This document shows positions 44,868 through 51,932 of a DNA stretch of 64,000 bases, piece after piece (position 1 is the stretch's first letter; every line of letters begins with the position of its first letter). The notes beneath the pieces are model-generated. The model was given only the letters and a program-made list of their open reading frames with translations, ran no database searches and was not told the origin of the DNA. A program made the position numbers and the translations under genes. Source of the stretch: Pseudooceanicola pacificus. Lineage in GTDB: Bacteria; Pseudomonadota; Alphaproteobacteria; Rhodobacterales; Rhodobacteraceae. Where the stretch lies: the NCBI RefSeq assembly GCF_009789075.1, contig NZ_WNXQ01000003.1:62001-126000 (forward strand), read 5' to 3'.

Positions 44868-45909
44868 GACCCTCTTTTCCCGGCTCTGGCCGGGAACGGC
44901 CGCCCGGCGGCGGCGGGGCGGCTACAGCCGGGCCCGCGGCGCGGTCACGCATGTGATCATCCTCGACGGCACCATGTCGACCCTGAACGACGGCGACGAA
45001 ACCAACGCCGGGCTCACCTACCGCCTGCTGGCCGAACGTGGCGGCACCGACCTGTCACTCTATTACGAGGCCGGGCTGCAGTGGCGCACCTGGCGCAATT
45101 CATGGGACGTGATCGTCGGCAAGGGAATCAACCGCCAGATCCGCCGCGCCTATGGCTATCTCGCCTCGCGTTACCGGCCGGGCGACCGGATCTTCCTCTT
45201 CGGGTATTCCCGGGGCGCCTATGCGGTACGCTCGCTGGCTGGGGTGATCGACAGCGTCGGCCTGCTCAAGGCCTCCAATGCGACCGAGCGGAATGTCGAA
45301 CTGGCCTACCGCCACTACCGTTACGGCACCAATGCCGCCGCCGCCTTTCGCAAGGCCAACTGCCACCCGGACGCGGTGGTCGAGATGATCGGCGTCTGGG
45401 ATACGGTCAAGGCGCTTGGCGTCCGCCTGCCGCTGGTCTGGAAGCTGACGGAGAAGAGCCACAAGTTCCACCACCATCAGCTGTCGCGCTGCGTCAAGGC
45501 GGGCTTCCACGCCCTGGCCCTGCAGGAAAACCGCGCCGCCTATGAGCCGGTGATGTGGGTGTCGGACCCGTCCTGGTCGGGCCGCCTGGAACAGGTCTGG
45601 TTCGCCGGCACCCACGGCGACGTGGGCGGCCAGCTGGGCGGGGATACCGCGTCGCGGCCGCTCTCCAACATCCCGCTGGTCTGGATGCTTTCGCAGGCCG
45701 AACTCTGCGGCCTCGCCCTGCCGCAGGGCTGGCGCGCCCGCTTCCCGACCGACCCGAATGCCCCCTCGATCGGCACCTGGCGGGGCCTGGGCAAGATCTT
45801 CCTCTACCGCTCGCGCCGCGTGGTCGGCGCCGACCCGTCCGAACGCCTGCACGAAACCGCCATCGCGCGCGGCCTGCACATGTCCTATCCCGCAGGCCAC
45901 ACCGCCTGA
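44848..45909 (+). CDS. DUF2235 alpha/beta-hydrolase (phospholipase-like)
   Basis: 353 residues with a basic N-terminus (residues 1-31) that is not a clear signal peptide. Hydrolase core: HVIILDGTMSTLNDGDETNAGLTYRLL, nucleophile elbow LFGYSRGAYAVRSLAGVI (Ser121), acid in MIGVWDTVKALGV and His in VWFAGTHGDVGGQLGG. This is the DUF2235 pattern shared with some type VI secretion lipases (Tle1 group), but no T6SS gene, VgrG or immunity gene is near, so a housekeeping lipase or esterase is as likely. The start overlaps the upstream molybdoenzyme by 20 nt, suggesting co-transcription. Confidence 0.85.
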   Translation: MLRRLSRTLFSRLWPGTAARRRRGGYSRARGAVTHVIILDGTMSTLNDGDETNAGLTYRLLAERGGTDLSLYYEAGLQWRTWRNSWDVIVGKGINRQIRRAYGYLASRYRPGDRIFLFGYSRGAYAVRSLAGVIDSVGLLKASNATERNVELAYRHYRYGTNAAAAFRKANCHPDAVVEMIGVWDTVKALGVRLPLVWKLTEKSHKFHHHQLSRCVKAGFHALALQENRAAYEPVMWVSDPSWSGRLEQVWFAGTHGDVGGQLGGDTASRPLSNIPLVWMLSQAELCGLALPQGWRARFPTDPNAPSIGTWRGLGKIFLYRSRRVVGADPSERLHETAIARGLHMSYPAGHTA

Positions 45910-45930
45910 ACCCCGGAACGCGGGTCCGGT

Positions 45931-45995
45931 CTTCCTCTGGCCGGAAATATCCCGGGGGAATCGGCGCCGCAGGCGGCGATGGGGGCAGAGCCCCC
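45931..45995 (-). repeat. Dispersed GC-rich intergenic element, copy D (inverted)
   Basis: On the minus strand: GGGGGC-TCT-GCCCCC, a GCCGCC-type hairpin, CCCCCGGGATATTT and CCAGAGGAAG. It lies between the stops of two convergent genes, oriented along the thioesterase gene at 46126-46593. Confidence 0.85.
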
Positions 45996-46023
45996 GCCCG
46001 CGACGGTCGCAGACCGGCGCAAC

Positions 46024-46063
46024 CCGCCCGCAACAGCGCCTTGCCGCCCGCAACAGCGCCTTG
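46024..46063. repeat. Exact tandem duplication of a 20-bp sequence
   Basis: A 20-bp unit beginning CCGCCCGCAACAG and ending GCCTTG occurs at 46024-46043 and again at 46044-46063 with no spacer. About 20 nt further on, at 46086-46137, follow four degenerate 12-bp units of the form CAGATTC-GG-CC. Both lie between convergent genes. Confidence 0.9.
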
Positions 46064-46125
46064 AGTCCCACCCGGAGCGAGGCCCAGATTCTGGCCCAGA
46101 TTCAGGTCGAGATTCGGGCCCGAAG

Positions 46126-46593
46126 TCAGGGTTTTGGCGTGAACACCATGCAGGTGGTCGACCCGGTGGCATATAGCTGCCCGGTCTCGACATCGCGCAC
46201 CTCGCCCACGGCGACGCCGCTGCTGCGCCCCACATGCTGCGCCGTGCCGGTCGCCCGGACAACCCGGCCCATCGGGATCGAGCGCAGGATGTTCACCTTG
46301 TACTCCAGCGTGGTCGAGCCTTGCCCCGCCGCCAGTTTCGACCCGATCGCACAGGCCATGCAGCTGTCCAGCAGCGTGCCGTACCAGCCGCCATGCACCG
46401 TGCCGTTGGAATTGCACATCTCCGGGCGCGGCTCGGCCAGCAGATGCGCCTGGCCTTCGCTCACCGCCTCCAGCCGAAAGCCCAGCACCTTCCAGATGCC
46501 TGGCCCCTCGCGCCGCCCGGCCACGGTTTCCCGCTGCCGCTCGATACCGGAAAGCCCCGGCGTGGCCGGGGCTCTGGTGGTGTCGTCCTTCAT
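46126..46593 (-). CDS. PaaI/YdiI-type hotdog thioesterase
   Basis: 155 residues from the ATG at 46593 (AAGGAG 9 nt upstream); a TTG at 46599 is in frame. Hotdog core: GFRLEAVSEGQAHLLAEPRPEMCNSNGTVHGGWYGTLLDSCMACAIGS with the HGG-Y-LLD active-site helix, then LEYKVNILRSIPMGRVVRATG and GEVRDVETGQLYATGSTTCMVF. Acyl-CoA thioesterase activity is expected; the acyl group is unknown. Single gene, convergent with the DUF2235 gene. Confidence 0.87.
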   Translation of the reverse strand: MKDDTTRAPATPGLSGIERQRETVAGRREGPGIWKVLGFRLEAVSEGQAHLLAEPRPEMCNSNGTVHGGWYGTLLDSCMACAIGSKLAAGQGSTTLEYKVNILRSIPMGRVVRATGTAQHVGRSSGVAVGEVRDVETGQLYATGSTTCMVFTPKP

Positions 46594-46659
46594 CCGCAAA
46601 TCTCCTTACCGGCCGGTCAGTGGCAGGTTAGAAGCCCGCGCGGGCCAGGTCCAGCGGGA

Positions 46660-47526
46660 TCAGGCCACGTTTTCCAGCTGCACCTCGGGCGTCACGCCGA
46701 TGGCGTGGCAGACATCGCGGGTCAGCTCGGGGCGGTTGAGGGTGTAGAAATGCAGGTGCTCCACGCCCTCGGCCATCAGCTTGGTGCACATCTCGGAACA
46801 CAGCGTGGTGGCCAGCAGATCCTCGCGCCCGTCCCGCGCCGCCTTCTCGAAGGCGTCGTCCAGCCAGGCCGGCACATCGGTGCCGCAGCGTTTGGCGAAG
46901 TTGCGGGTGCCCTTCCAGTTGCCGATCGGGAAGATGCCCGGCACGATCGGCGCCTCGATCCCCGCCTTGGCGCAGGCATCGCGGAACCGCAGGAAGTGAT
47001 CCGTCTCGAAGAAGAACTGCGTCAGCGCCTCGTCCGCCCCGGCATCGATCTTGCGCTTCAGCCAGGCCACGTCGGCGGCGTTGTCGGCGGCCTCGGGGTG
47101 CTTCTCGGGATAGGCGCCCACGCGGATGGTGAACTTGCCGGTGGCCGCCAGCGCCTCGATCAGCTCGACCGAATTGGCGAAACCGCCCGGGTAGACGCTG
47201 AACTGGCCCTCGCCCTTGGGCGGATCGCCGCGCAGGGCAACCAGTTCCTTGACGCCGGCCTCGGCAAAGCCGTCGGCGATGGTCATGGTTTCCTCTTTCG
47301 TCGCGTTCACGCAGGTCAGATGCGCGGCGACGTTGAGCCCCATGTTCTTGTGCAGCGTGGCCACCGCGTCGCGGGTCAGGTCGCGGGTCGTGCCGCCGGC
47401 ACCGTAGGTGACCGAGACGAAACGCGGCTTGAGCGGGCTGAGCACATTGACGGTGTCCCAGAGACGGAACGAGGCCTCAAGGCTCTGCGGCGGAAAGAAT
47501 TCGAAAGAGATCGCGGGGGTGGTCAT
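46660..47526 (-). CDS. metF: 5,10-methylenetetrahydrofolate reductase
   Basis: FAD-dependent TIM-barrel enzyme that makes 5-methyl-THF for methionine synthesis. 288 residues from the ATG at 47526, 7 nt after GGAGG; the adjacent ATG at 47529 is only 4 nt from it. Motifs: ISFEFFPPQSLEASFRLWDTV (catalytic Glu), FVSVTYGAGGTTRDLT, AAHLTCVNATKEE, LVALRGDPPKGEG and DEALTQFFFETDHFLRF. Full length for a bacterial MetF. Divergent from metR. Confidence 0.96.
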   Translation of the reverse strand: MTTPAISFEFFPPQSLEASFRLWDTVNVLSPLKPRFVSVTYGAGGTTRDLTRDAVATLHKNMGLNVAAHLTCVNATKEETMTIADGFAEAGVKELVALRGDPPKGEGQFSVYPGGFANSVELIEALAATGKFTIRVGAYPEKHPEAADNAADVAWLKRKIDAGADEALTQFFFETDHFLRFRDACAKAGIEAPIVPGIFPIGNWKGTRNFAKRCGTDVPAWLDDAFEKAARDGREDLLATTLCSEMCTKLMAEGVEHLHFYTLNRPELTRDVCHAIGVTPEVQLENVA

Positions 47527-47564
47527 CATCTGTCCTCCAGTTGATCGCTTGTCGCATGTGGCAG

Positions 47565-47581
47565 GTTGTGAGACAACTTCA
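47565..47581. promoter_or_regulatory. Candidate MetR operator between metF and metR
   Basis: GTTGT-GAG-ACAAC is a perfect 5-bp dyad at 47565-47577. Overlapping it, TGAG-N5-TTCA at 47569-47581 matches the known MetR consensus TGAA-N5-TTCA at all but one position. The site lies in the 90-bp divergent gap, 39 nt upstream of metF and 35 nt upstream of metR. Confidence 0.6.
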
Positions 47582-47616
47582 AGATTCTCAAGGTCAACAT
47601 GAGGCGCGTTCACTGA

Positions 47617-48522
47617 ATGCACATCGAGTTCCGTCACCTGCGCACGGTGAAGGCCATCCATGACAGCGGCGGGCTGGCCCGTGCGGCAGATCAGCTGAAC
47701 ATAACACAATCCGCCCTGTCCCACCAGATCAAGGGGTTGGAGGACCAGGCCGGGGTCGAGCTCTTCATCCGCCGCTCCAAGCCTCTGAAGCTTTCGGCAG
47801 CCGGCATGCGCCTGCTGCGCCTGGCCGAGAAGATCCTGCCCGAGATCGAGGCGCTGGAGCAGGAATTTTCCGGCCTGCGCTCGGGCAAGGCCGGCCGTCT
47901 GCACATCGCCATCGAGTGCCACGCCTGTTTCGAATGGCTCTTCCCGGTGCTGGAACAGTTCCGCAAGGCCTGGCCCGAGGTCGATGTGGACATCCGCCCC
48001 GGCCTTGCCTTCGACGCGCTGCCCGCCTTGCAGAAAGAGGAGGTCGACGTCGTCATCTCCTCGGACCCGGAAACCCTGCAGGGTGTCGAGTTCCAGCCGC
48101 TCTTCGACTACGCCCCGGTCTTCGTGGCCTCCGCCCAGCATCCGCTGGCGGCCAAACCCTTTGTCGAGGCAGAGGATTTTCGCGGCGAGACGCTGATCAC
48201 CTACCCGGTGGACCGCGCCCGGCTGGACATCTTCAGCCAGCTGCTGACGCCCGCCAAGGTCGAACCCGCCTCCGTCCGCCAGGTGGAGCTGACGGCGGTG
48301 ATCCTGCTGCTCGTCGCCTCGAACCGGGGCGTGGCGGTGCTGCCCGACTGGGTGGTGCGCGAGGTGAAATACCATTCCGACTACGTGACCCGTCCGATCA
48401 CCGAGTCCGGCCTGACCCGGCGGCTCTATGCCGCCCTGCGCAGCGAAGACGCGACACGGCCCTATGTCTCGCATTTCGTGCGGCTTGCGCGGACCGAGCC
48501 GGTCAAGCTGCAACGCGCCTGA
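47617..48522 (+). CDS. metR: MetR, LysR-type regulator of methionine genes
   Basis: 301 residues. N-terminal HTH MHIEFRHLRTVKAIHDSGGLARAADQLNITQSALSHQIKGLEDQAGVELFIRRSKPLKLSAAGMRLL; ligand domain with GRLHIAIECHACFEWLFPVLEQFRKAWPEVDV (the Glu-Cys-His stretch typical of MetR) and VLPDWVVREV near the C-terminus. MetR senses homocysteine and activates metE/metF. Divergent placement from metF supports the name. ATG at 47617. Confidence 0.9.
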   Translation: MHIEFRHLRTVKAIHDSGGLARAADQLNITQSALSHQIKGLEDQAGVELFIRRSKPLKLSAAGMRLLRLAEKILPEIEALEQEFSGLRSGKAGRLHIAIECHACFEWLFPVLEQFRKAWPEVDVDIRPGLAFDALPALQKEEVDVVISSDPETLQGVEFQPLFDYAPVFVASAQHPLAAKPFVEAEDFRGETLITYPVDRARLDIFSQLLTPAKVEPASVRQVELTAVILLLVASNRGVAVLPDWVVREVKYHSDYVTRPITESGLTRRLYAALRSEDATRPYVSHFVRLARTEPVKLQRA

Positions 48523-48814
48523 GGGGCAGGGGGCGTTCCCCGAATCCAGGGGCCGGGTGGCAGGGGGTCTGTGCCGGGGTGGTCCGCGACCCGTCAGACG
48601 GGGCGCAATCTGCCAGGTTGCGGGGGGCTGTCTGCCCCCATCGGCCTGCGGCCGATTCCCCCGAGGATATTTTTCGCCAGAGGAAGCAGGCGGTCGGAAA
48701 AGGGGGGCGGGGGCGGCCTGCGGGGGGGGCGGCCGGGGGCAACATCCGCGCGCGGCCCTTGGCAAGCGGCGGGGGGCGGTCTATACGCGCGCCCTGATGC
48801 AAAGGAGACCCCGG
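48523..48814. other. Intergenic stretch between metR and the monophosphatase gene
   Basis: 292 nt without a credible gene. It contains copy E of the dispersed element (48622-48687) and a very G-rich segment (48700-48780, runs of up to eight G) before the AAAGGAGA ribosome site of the next gene. An open frame runs through it in phase with that gene but is low-complexity GC. Confidence 0.7.
48622..48687 (+). repeat. Dispersed GC-rich intergenic element, copy E
   Basis: GGGGGGC-TGTCT-GCCCCC, the hairpin TCGGCC-TGC-GGCCGA (48641-48655), CCCCCGAGGATATTTTT and CCAGAGGAAG. Downstream of metR in the same orientation. Confidence 0.85.
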
Positions 48815-49606
48815 ATGGTCGGTAGCGCGAATCTCAACATCATGCTCAAGGCCGCCCGCAAGGCAGGCCGCTCGCTCGTGAAGGATTTCCGCGAGGTCGA
48901 GAACCTGCAGGTGTCCATGAAAGGCGCGGGCGATTTCGTCAGCCGCGCCGACATCGCCGCCCAGGCCATCCTGAAGGAAGAGCTGATGGGCGCCCGGCCC
49001 ACCTATGGCTGGCTGGCCGAGGAGGAAAAGGCCGAGATCGAAGGCCAGGATCCGACCCGCCGCTGGATTGTCGACCCGCTGGACGGCACCACCAATTTCC
49101 TGCACGGCCTGCCGCATTGGTCGATCTCGATCGCGCTGGAACATAAAGGCCAGATTGTCGCCGGCGCGGTCTACGATCCCGCCAAGGACGAGATGTTCTT
49201 TGCCGAAAAAGGCGAGGGCGCCTGGATGAACGAAAGCCGCATCCGCGTCTCGGGCCGCTCGCGCATGATCGAGGCGCTGTTTGCCACCGGTCTGCCCTTT
49301 GGCGGCCGCTCGGACCTGCCCGCCACCCTGCAGGATCTCGCGCGCCTGCTGCCGGCCTGCGCCGGGGTGCGCCGCTGGGGCTCGGCCGCGCTCGACATGG
49401 CCTATGTCGCCGCCGGCCGCTACGACGGCTTCTGGGAACGGCGCCTGAACCAGTGGGACATGGCCGCCGGCATCGTGATCCTGCGCGAGGCGGGCGCCTT
49501 CGTCGAGCCGATCAACCCCGACGGCGATATCCTGACCGATGGCGAGGTCGTCTGCGCCAACGGCGCCCTGTTCGATTCCTTCGCCAAGATCATCCGCACT
49601 GTCTGA
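48815..49606 (+). CDS. suhB: Inositol monophosphatase family protein (SuhB-like)
   Basis: 263 residues from the ATG at 48815, 7 nt after AGGAG; an ATG at 48797 is in frame. Li-sensitive phosphatase motifs: GDFVSRADIAAQAILKEEL, metal site WLAEEEK, WIVDPLDGTTNFLHGLPHWSISIAL and the late NQWDMAAGIVILREAGAFVEP. Dephosphorylates inositol monophosphates or related sugar phosphates; in several bacteria SuhB also affects rRNA transcription. The gene symbol is by family; the true substrate is not known. Confidence 0.9.
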   Translation: MVGSANLNIMLKAARKAGRSLVKDFREVENLQVSMKGAGDFVSRADIAAQAILKEELMGARPTYGWLAEEEKAEIEGQDPTRRWIVDPLDGTTNFLHGLPHWSISIALEHKGQIVAGAVYDPAKDEMFFAEKGEGAWMNESRIRVSGRSRMIEALFATGLPFGGRSDLPATLQDLARLLPACAGVRRWGSAALDMAYVAAGRYDGFWERRLNQWDMAAGIVILREAGAFVEPINPDGDILTDGEVVCANGALFDSFAKIIRTV

Positions 49607-49706
49607 CGCCGGGGCGGTTCCGCCGCTTCCTTTGGTCAAAGCTAAGCGACCGGTGTCCGGCAAACCCGCGTCCTGAGCGGTGGCCTTCCCGGGCCGGGGG
49701 GATGCC

Positions 49707-49940
49707 ATGCCGCATGTGGATTCATCTGCCATTCCTCGTCTCGATGGGGAAAATGGACGGCTTTCGATCCGGTTTCATGAGACGGGTCGCCATGACGAAA
49801 ACGGCGTGGCCGGGAATGTCCATGCCGCCGCCTTGGTCGCTCGGCCCAAGGGGGCGTTCTTCAATCAGCGCATCAGGGCCAATTGCCAGGGTCAGGCGCT
49901 GTTCATCCTGCTCCGGCGGTTTGACGGTTTTCCGCTCTGA
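49707..49940 (+). CDS. KTSC-domain small protein
   Basis: 77 residues from the ATG at 49707; a GTG at 49680 would add nine residues. MPHVDSSAIPRLDGENGRLSIRFHETGRHDENGVAGNVHAAALVARPKGAFFNQRIRANCQG follows the KTSC pattern: SSAI near the start, a beta pair, then a P-K-G-x-F-F-N-x-x-I-R segment near the end (the usual Ser of A-x-S-K-G is Pro here). KTSC proteins are tiny, widespread and of unknown or RNA-linked function. Single gene; a few residues follow the domain. Confidence 0.7.
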   Translation: MPHVDSSAIPRLDGENGRLSIRFHETGRHDENGVAGNVHAAALVARPKGAFFNQRIRANCQGQALFILLRRFDGFPL

Positions 49941-50331
49941 CCAGAAACAGATGCGCAGGAATGCTGGCCCTGTCTCAAGCGCCTGTCAGGCCGAAAGAAC
50001 GGAAATCCGTCAAATCCGGATCCCGTGAAATCCGCTTTGTCTCAGGGGCTTGGACCGCCCGGACATAGCCCCGGCATTCCCTGTGCGCGCCAATCCCCGG
50101 TCTTTCGCGGATTTGGCGCCGAGGGGCGGGATGAAGCGGCCCTGACCCCAGGGCAAGGTGCGGCGGTGTTGCTGATCGCGACCTGCGAAAGGCGTCTTCG
50201 TGCCACCGGCTCGGCGCGATCCCGGTGGCAGGCATTAAGCCAGCCCTTAATGACGAAGGGAGAAGCCCTTTATTGCGTTCCGGGTGCTGTCGGGCGAGTC
50301 ATGGCCCGTGTCGAAGTCGACGGAGCCCGTG
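49941..50331. other. Control region upstream of the DSD1 operon
   Basis: 391 nt without a recognised gene. It contains the CATTAAG/CTTAATG dyad (50233-50252), 80 nt upstream of the DSD1-type gene. The rest is ordinary GC-rich DNA; no other structure stands out to me and no clear -35/-10 pair. Confidence 0.6.
50233..50252. promoter_or_regulatory. Perfect 7-bp dyad CATTAAG-N6-CTTAATG
   Basis: CATTAAG at 50233-50239 and CTTAATG at 50246-50252 with a GC spacer. Similar CATTAA/TTAATG elements occur near 53411, 55836, 56029 and 56062, in the control regions of the other genes of this block. Candidate binding site for the LysR-type protein at 54927-55838. Confidence 0.55.
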
Positions 50332-51516
50332 ATGACAGCAACAAGCGCGATCGCAATCGAAGTAGCAGAGCCGCAGGGCGAGAGCCTTGAGGCTCTCGAG
50401 ACGCCCTGCCTCATCGTCGACGGGCCGATTTACGATCGGAACGTGGCACGGATGAAAGACAGGGCAAAGGCTCTGGGGGTCATGCTGCGACCGCATCTCA
50501 AGACCACGAAATCGACGGAACTGGCCGCTGAATTGACTGTCGGGCCGGACCATGCCGCGACCGTCTCCACCCTCAAGGAGGCGCGCATTTTTGCGGGTGC
50601 CGGGTTCAACGATCTGATCTACGCGGTCGGGATCGCTCCTGGCAAGCTGCCCGATGTGATCGAGCTGATCCGGGGCGGATGCGATCTGAAACTGGTTCTC
50701 GACAGCGTTGCGCAGGCCGAAGAGGTCGCCGCGGCCTCTCGCGCCGGGAACGTGGCTATCCCGGCATTGATCGAAATCGACTGTGACGGTCATCGCAGCG
50801 GCGTCGCGCCGGGCGATGCCGAGACGCTTCTGGCCATCGCGCGGACCCTTTGCGATGGCGGCGCGGATTTCCGGGGCGTGCTGACCCATGCGGGGGAAAG
50901 CTATGCCGCCCTCGGAAAGGACGCTCAGCGGCGGGCTGCCGAGGAAGAACGGGACGCGGTCGTCATTGCCGCGGCCCTGCTGGCGGATGCGGATTTCCCC
51001 TGCCGGATTGTCAGTGTCGGATCGACGCCGACCTCGCTCGCGGCGACCGACCTGACCGGGGTCACGGAACTGCGCGCGGGGGTCTATTCGTTTTTCGATC
51101 TGGTGATGGCGGGGATCGGGGCCTGCACGATAGACGACATCGCCCTTTCTGTTCTGAGCACGGTGATCGGTCATCAGAAAGACAAGGGTTGGATTCTGAT
51201 CGACGCGGGCTGGATGGCCATGTCGCGCGACAGGGGCACATCGAAACTGCCGGTTGACCAGGGATATGGCCTGGTTTGCGATGCCGAGGGGCGACCCTAT
51301 GAGGATCTCGTCCTGATCAGCGCGAACCAGGAACACGGTGTGGTTGCGATCCGGCCGGGATCGGCCGCGGCGCTGCCTGAGCTGGAGATCGGCGATCTTG
51401 TCCGAATCTTGCCGAACCACGCCTGTTCAACCGCCGCGCAGCATGATCGCTACCACTTCGTGGACGGCGGGGACGGCCAGGTTACGCGCACCGTATCGCG
51501 TTTCATGGGATGGTGA
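50332..51516 (+). CDS. DSD1-type PLP enzyme (D-threonine aldolase / D-serine dehydratase family)
   Basis: 394 residues from the ATG at 50332 (GGAG 6 nt upstream). Fold III PLP barrel: Schiff-base Lys57 in MLRPHLKTTKSTELA, IEIDCDGHRSGVAP, LTHAGESYAA, VGSTPTS for phosphate binding. C-terminal metal site PNHACSTAAQHDRYHFVDGGD gives His363-x-Cys365. His-x-Cys is the zinc site known from animal D-serine dehydratase, while Mn-dependent D-threonine aldolases have His-x-Asp, so a dehydratase or an aldolase with zinc is possible. First gene of a unit with RidA and an FAD oxidoreductase. Confidence 0.87.
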   Translation: MTATSAIAIEVAEPQGESLEALETPCLIVDGPIYDRNVARMKDRAKALGVMLRPHLKTTKSTELAAELTVGPDHAATVSTLKEARIFAGAGFNDLIYAVGIAPGKLPDVIELIRGGCDLKLVLDSVAQAEEVAAASRAGNVAIPALIEIDCDGHRSGVAPGDAETLLAIARTLCDGGADFRGVLTHAGESYAALGKDAQRRAAEEERDAVVIAAALLADADFPCRIVSVGSTPTSLAATDLTGVTELRAGVYSFFDLVMAGIGACTIDDIALSVLSTVIGHQKDKGWILIDAGWMAMSRDRGTSKLPVDQGYGLVCDAEGRPYEDLVLISANQEHGVVAIRPGSAAALPELEIGDLVRILPNHACSTAAQHDRYHFVDGGDGQVTRTVSRFMGW

Positions 51517-51917
51517 GCGCGGTGAACCAGCCCCGAGCCATCCGGACCGACCTGGCCGCCGCCCCCGGCGGCCACTATTCCCAGGCGATCGTCCACAACG
51601 GGCTGGTGTGGATTTCAGGCCAGCTGCCCATCCGGGCAAACGGCGAAAAGCTGGTCGATGCGCCTTTTGAGGAACAGGCGGCGCTTGCGCTGGACAACAT
51701 GCTTGCGGTTCTCGCATCCGCGGGGGGCGCACCTGCCGACTTGTGCAAGGTGACGGTCTATATCCGGGACATCGGAAACTGGCCCGCCTTCGATGCGCTT
51801 TACGCCGCCCGCTTGGGCGCGGCGCGGCCCGCCCGGTCGGTCGTGCCGGTTCCGGAACTGCACTTCGGCGCCCTGATCGAAATCGACGCGGTCGCCGCTG
51901 TGGTCGCGCAGCCCTGA
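51510..51917 (+). CDS. ridA: RidA family enamine/imine deaminase
   Basis: 135 residues: AIRTDLAAAPGGHYSQAIVHNGLVWISGQLPIRANGEKL, FEEQAALALDNMLAVLASAGGAPADLCKVTVYIRDIGNWPAFDALYA, and ARSVVPVPELHFGALIEIDAVAAV with the conserved Arg and Glu of the pocket. Hydrolyses reactive enamine/imine intermediates. The start overlaps the DSD1-type stop by 7 nt. Between a PLP lyase and an FAD amine oxidase, both of which make imines, its role as a clean-up or pathway enzyme is well supported by context. Confidence 0.9.
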   Translation: MVSAVNQPRAIRTDLAAAPGGHYSQAIVHNGLVWISGQLPIRANGEKLVDAPFEEQAALALDNMLAVLASAGGAPADLCKVTVYIRDIGNWPAFDALYAARLGAARPARSVVPVPELHFGALIEIDAVAAVVAQP

Positions 51918-51932
51918 GTCCGGGAGACACCT

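Noticed and set aside
44848-45909. DUF2235 protein as a type VI secretion lipase effector
   Set aside because: No VgrG, PAAR, immunity or T6SS structural gene in the window; kept only as a lipase-like hydrolase.
50332-51516. Beta-hydroxyaspartate cycle enzyme BhcC
   Set aside because: The family fits, but the partner genes (BhcA, BhcB, BhcD) are absent and the metal motif is His-x-Cys; kept as an open alternative only at family level.
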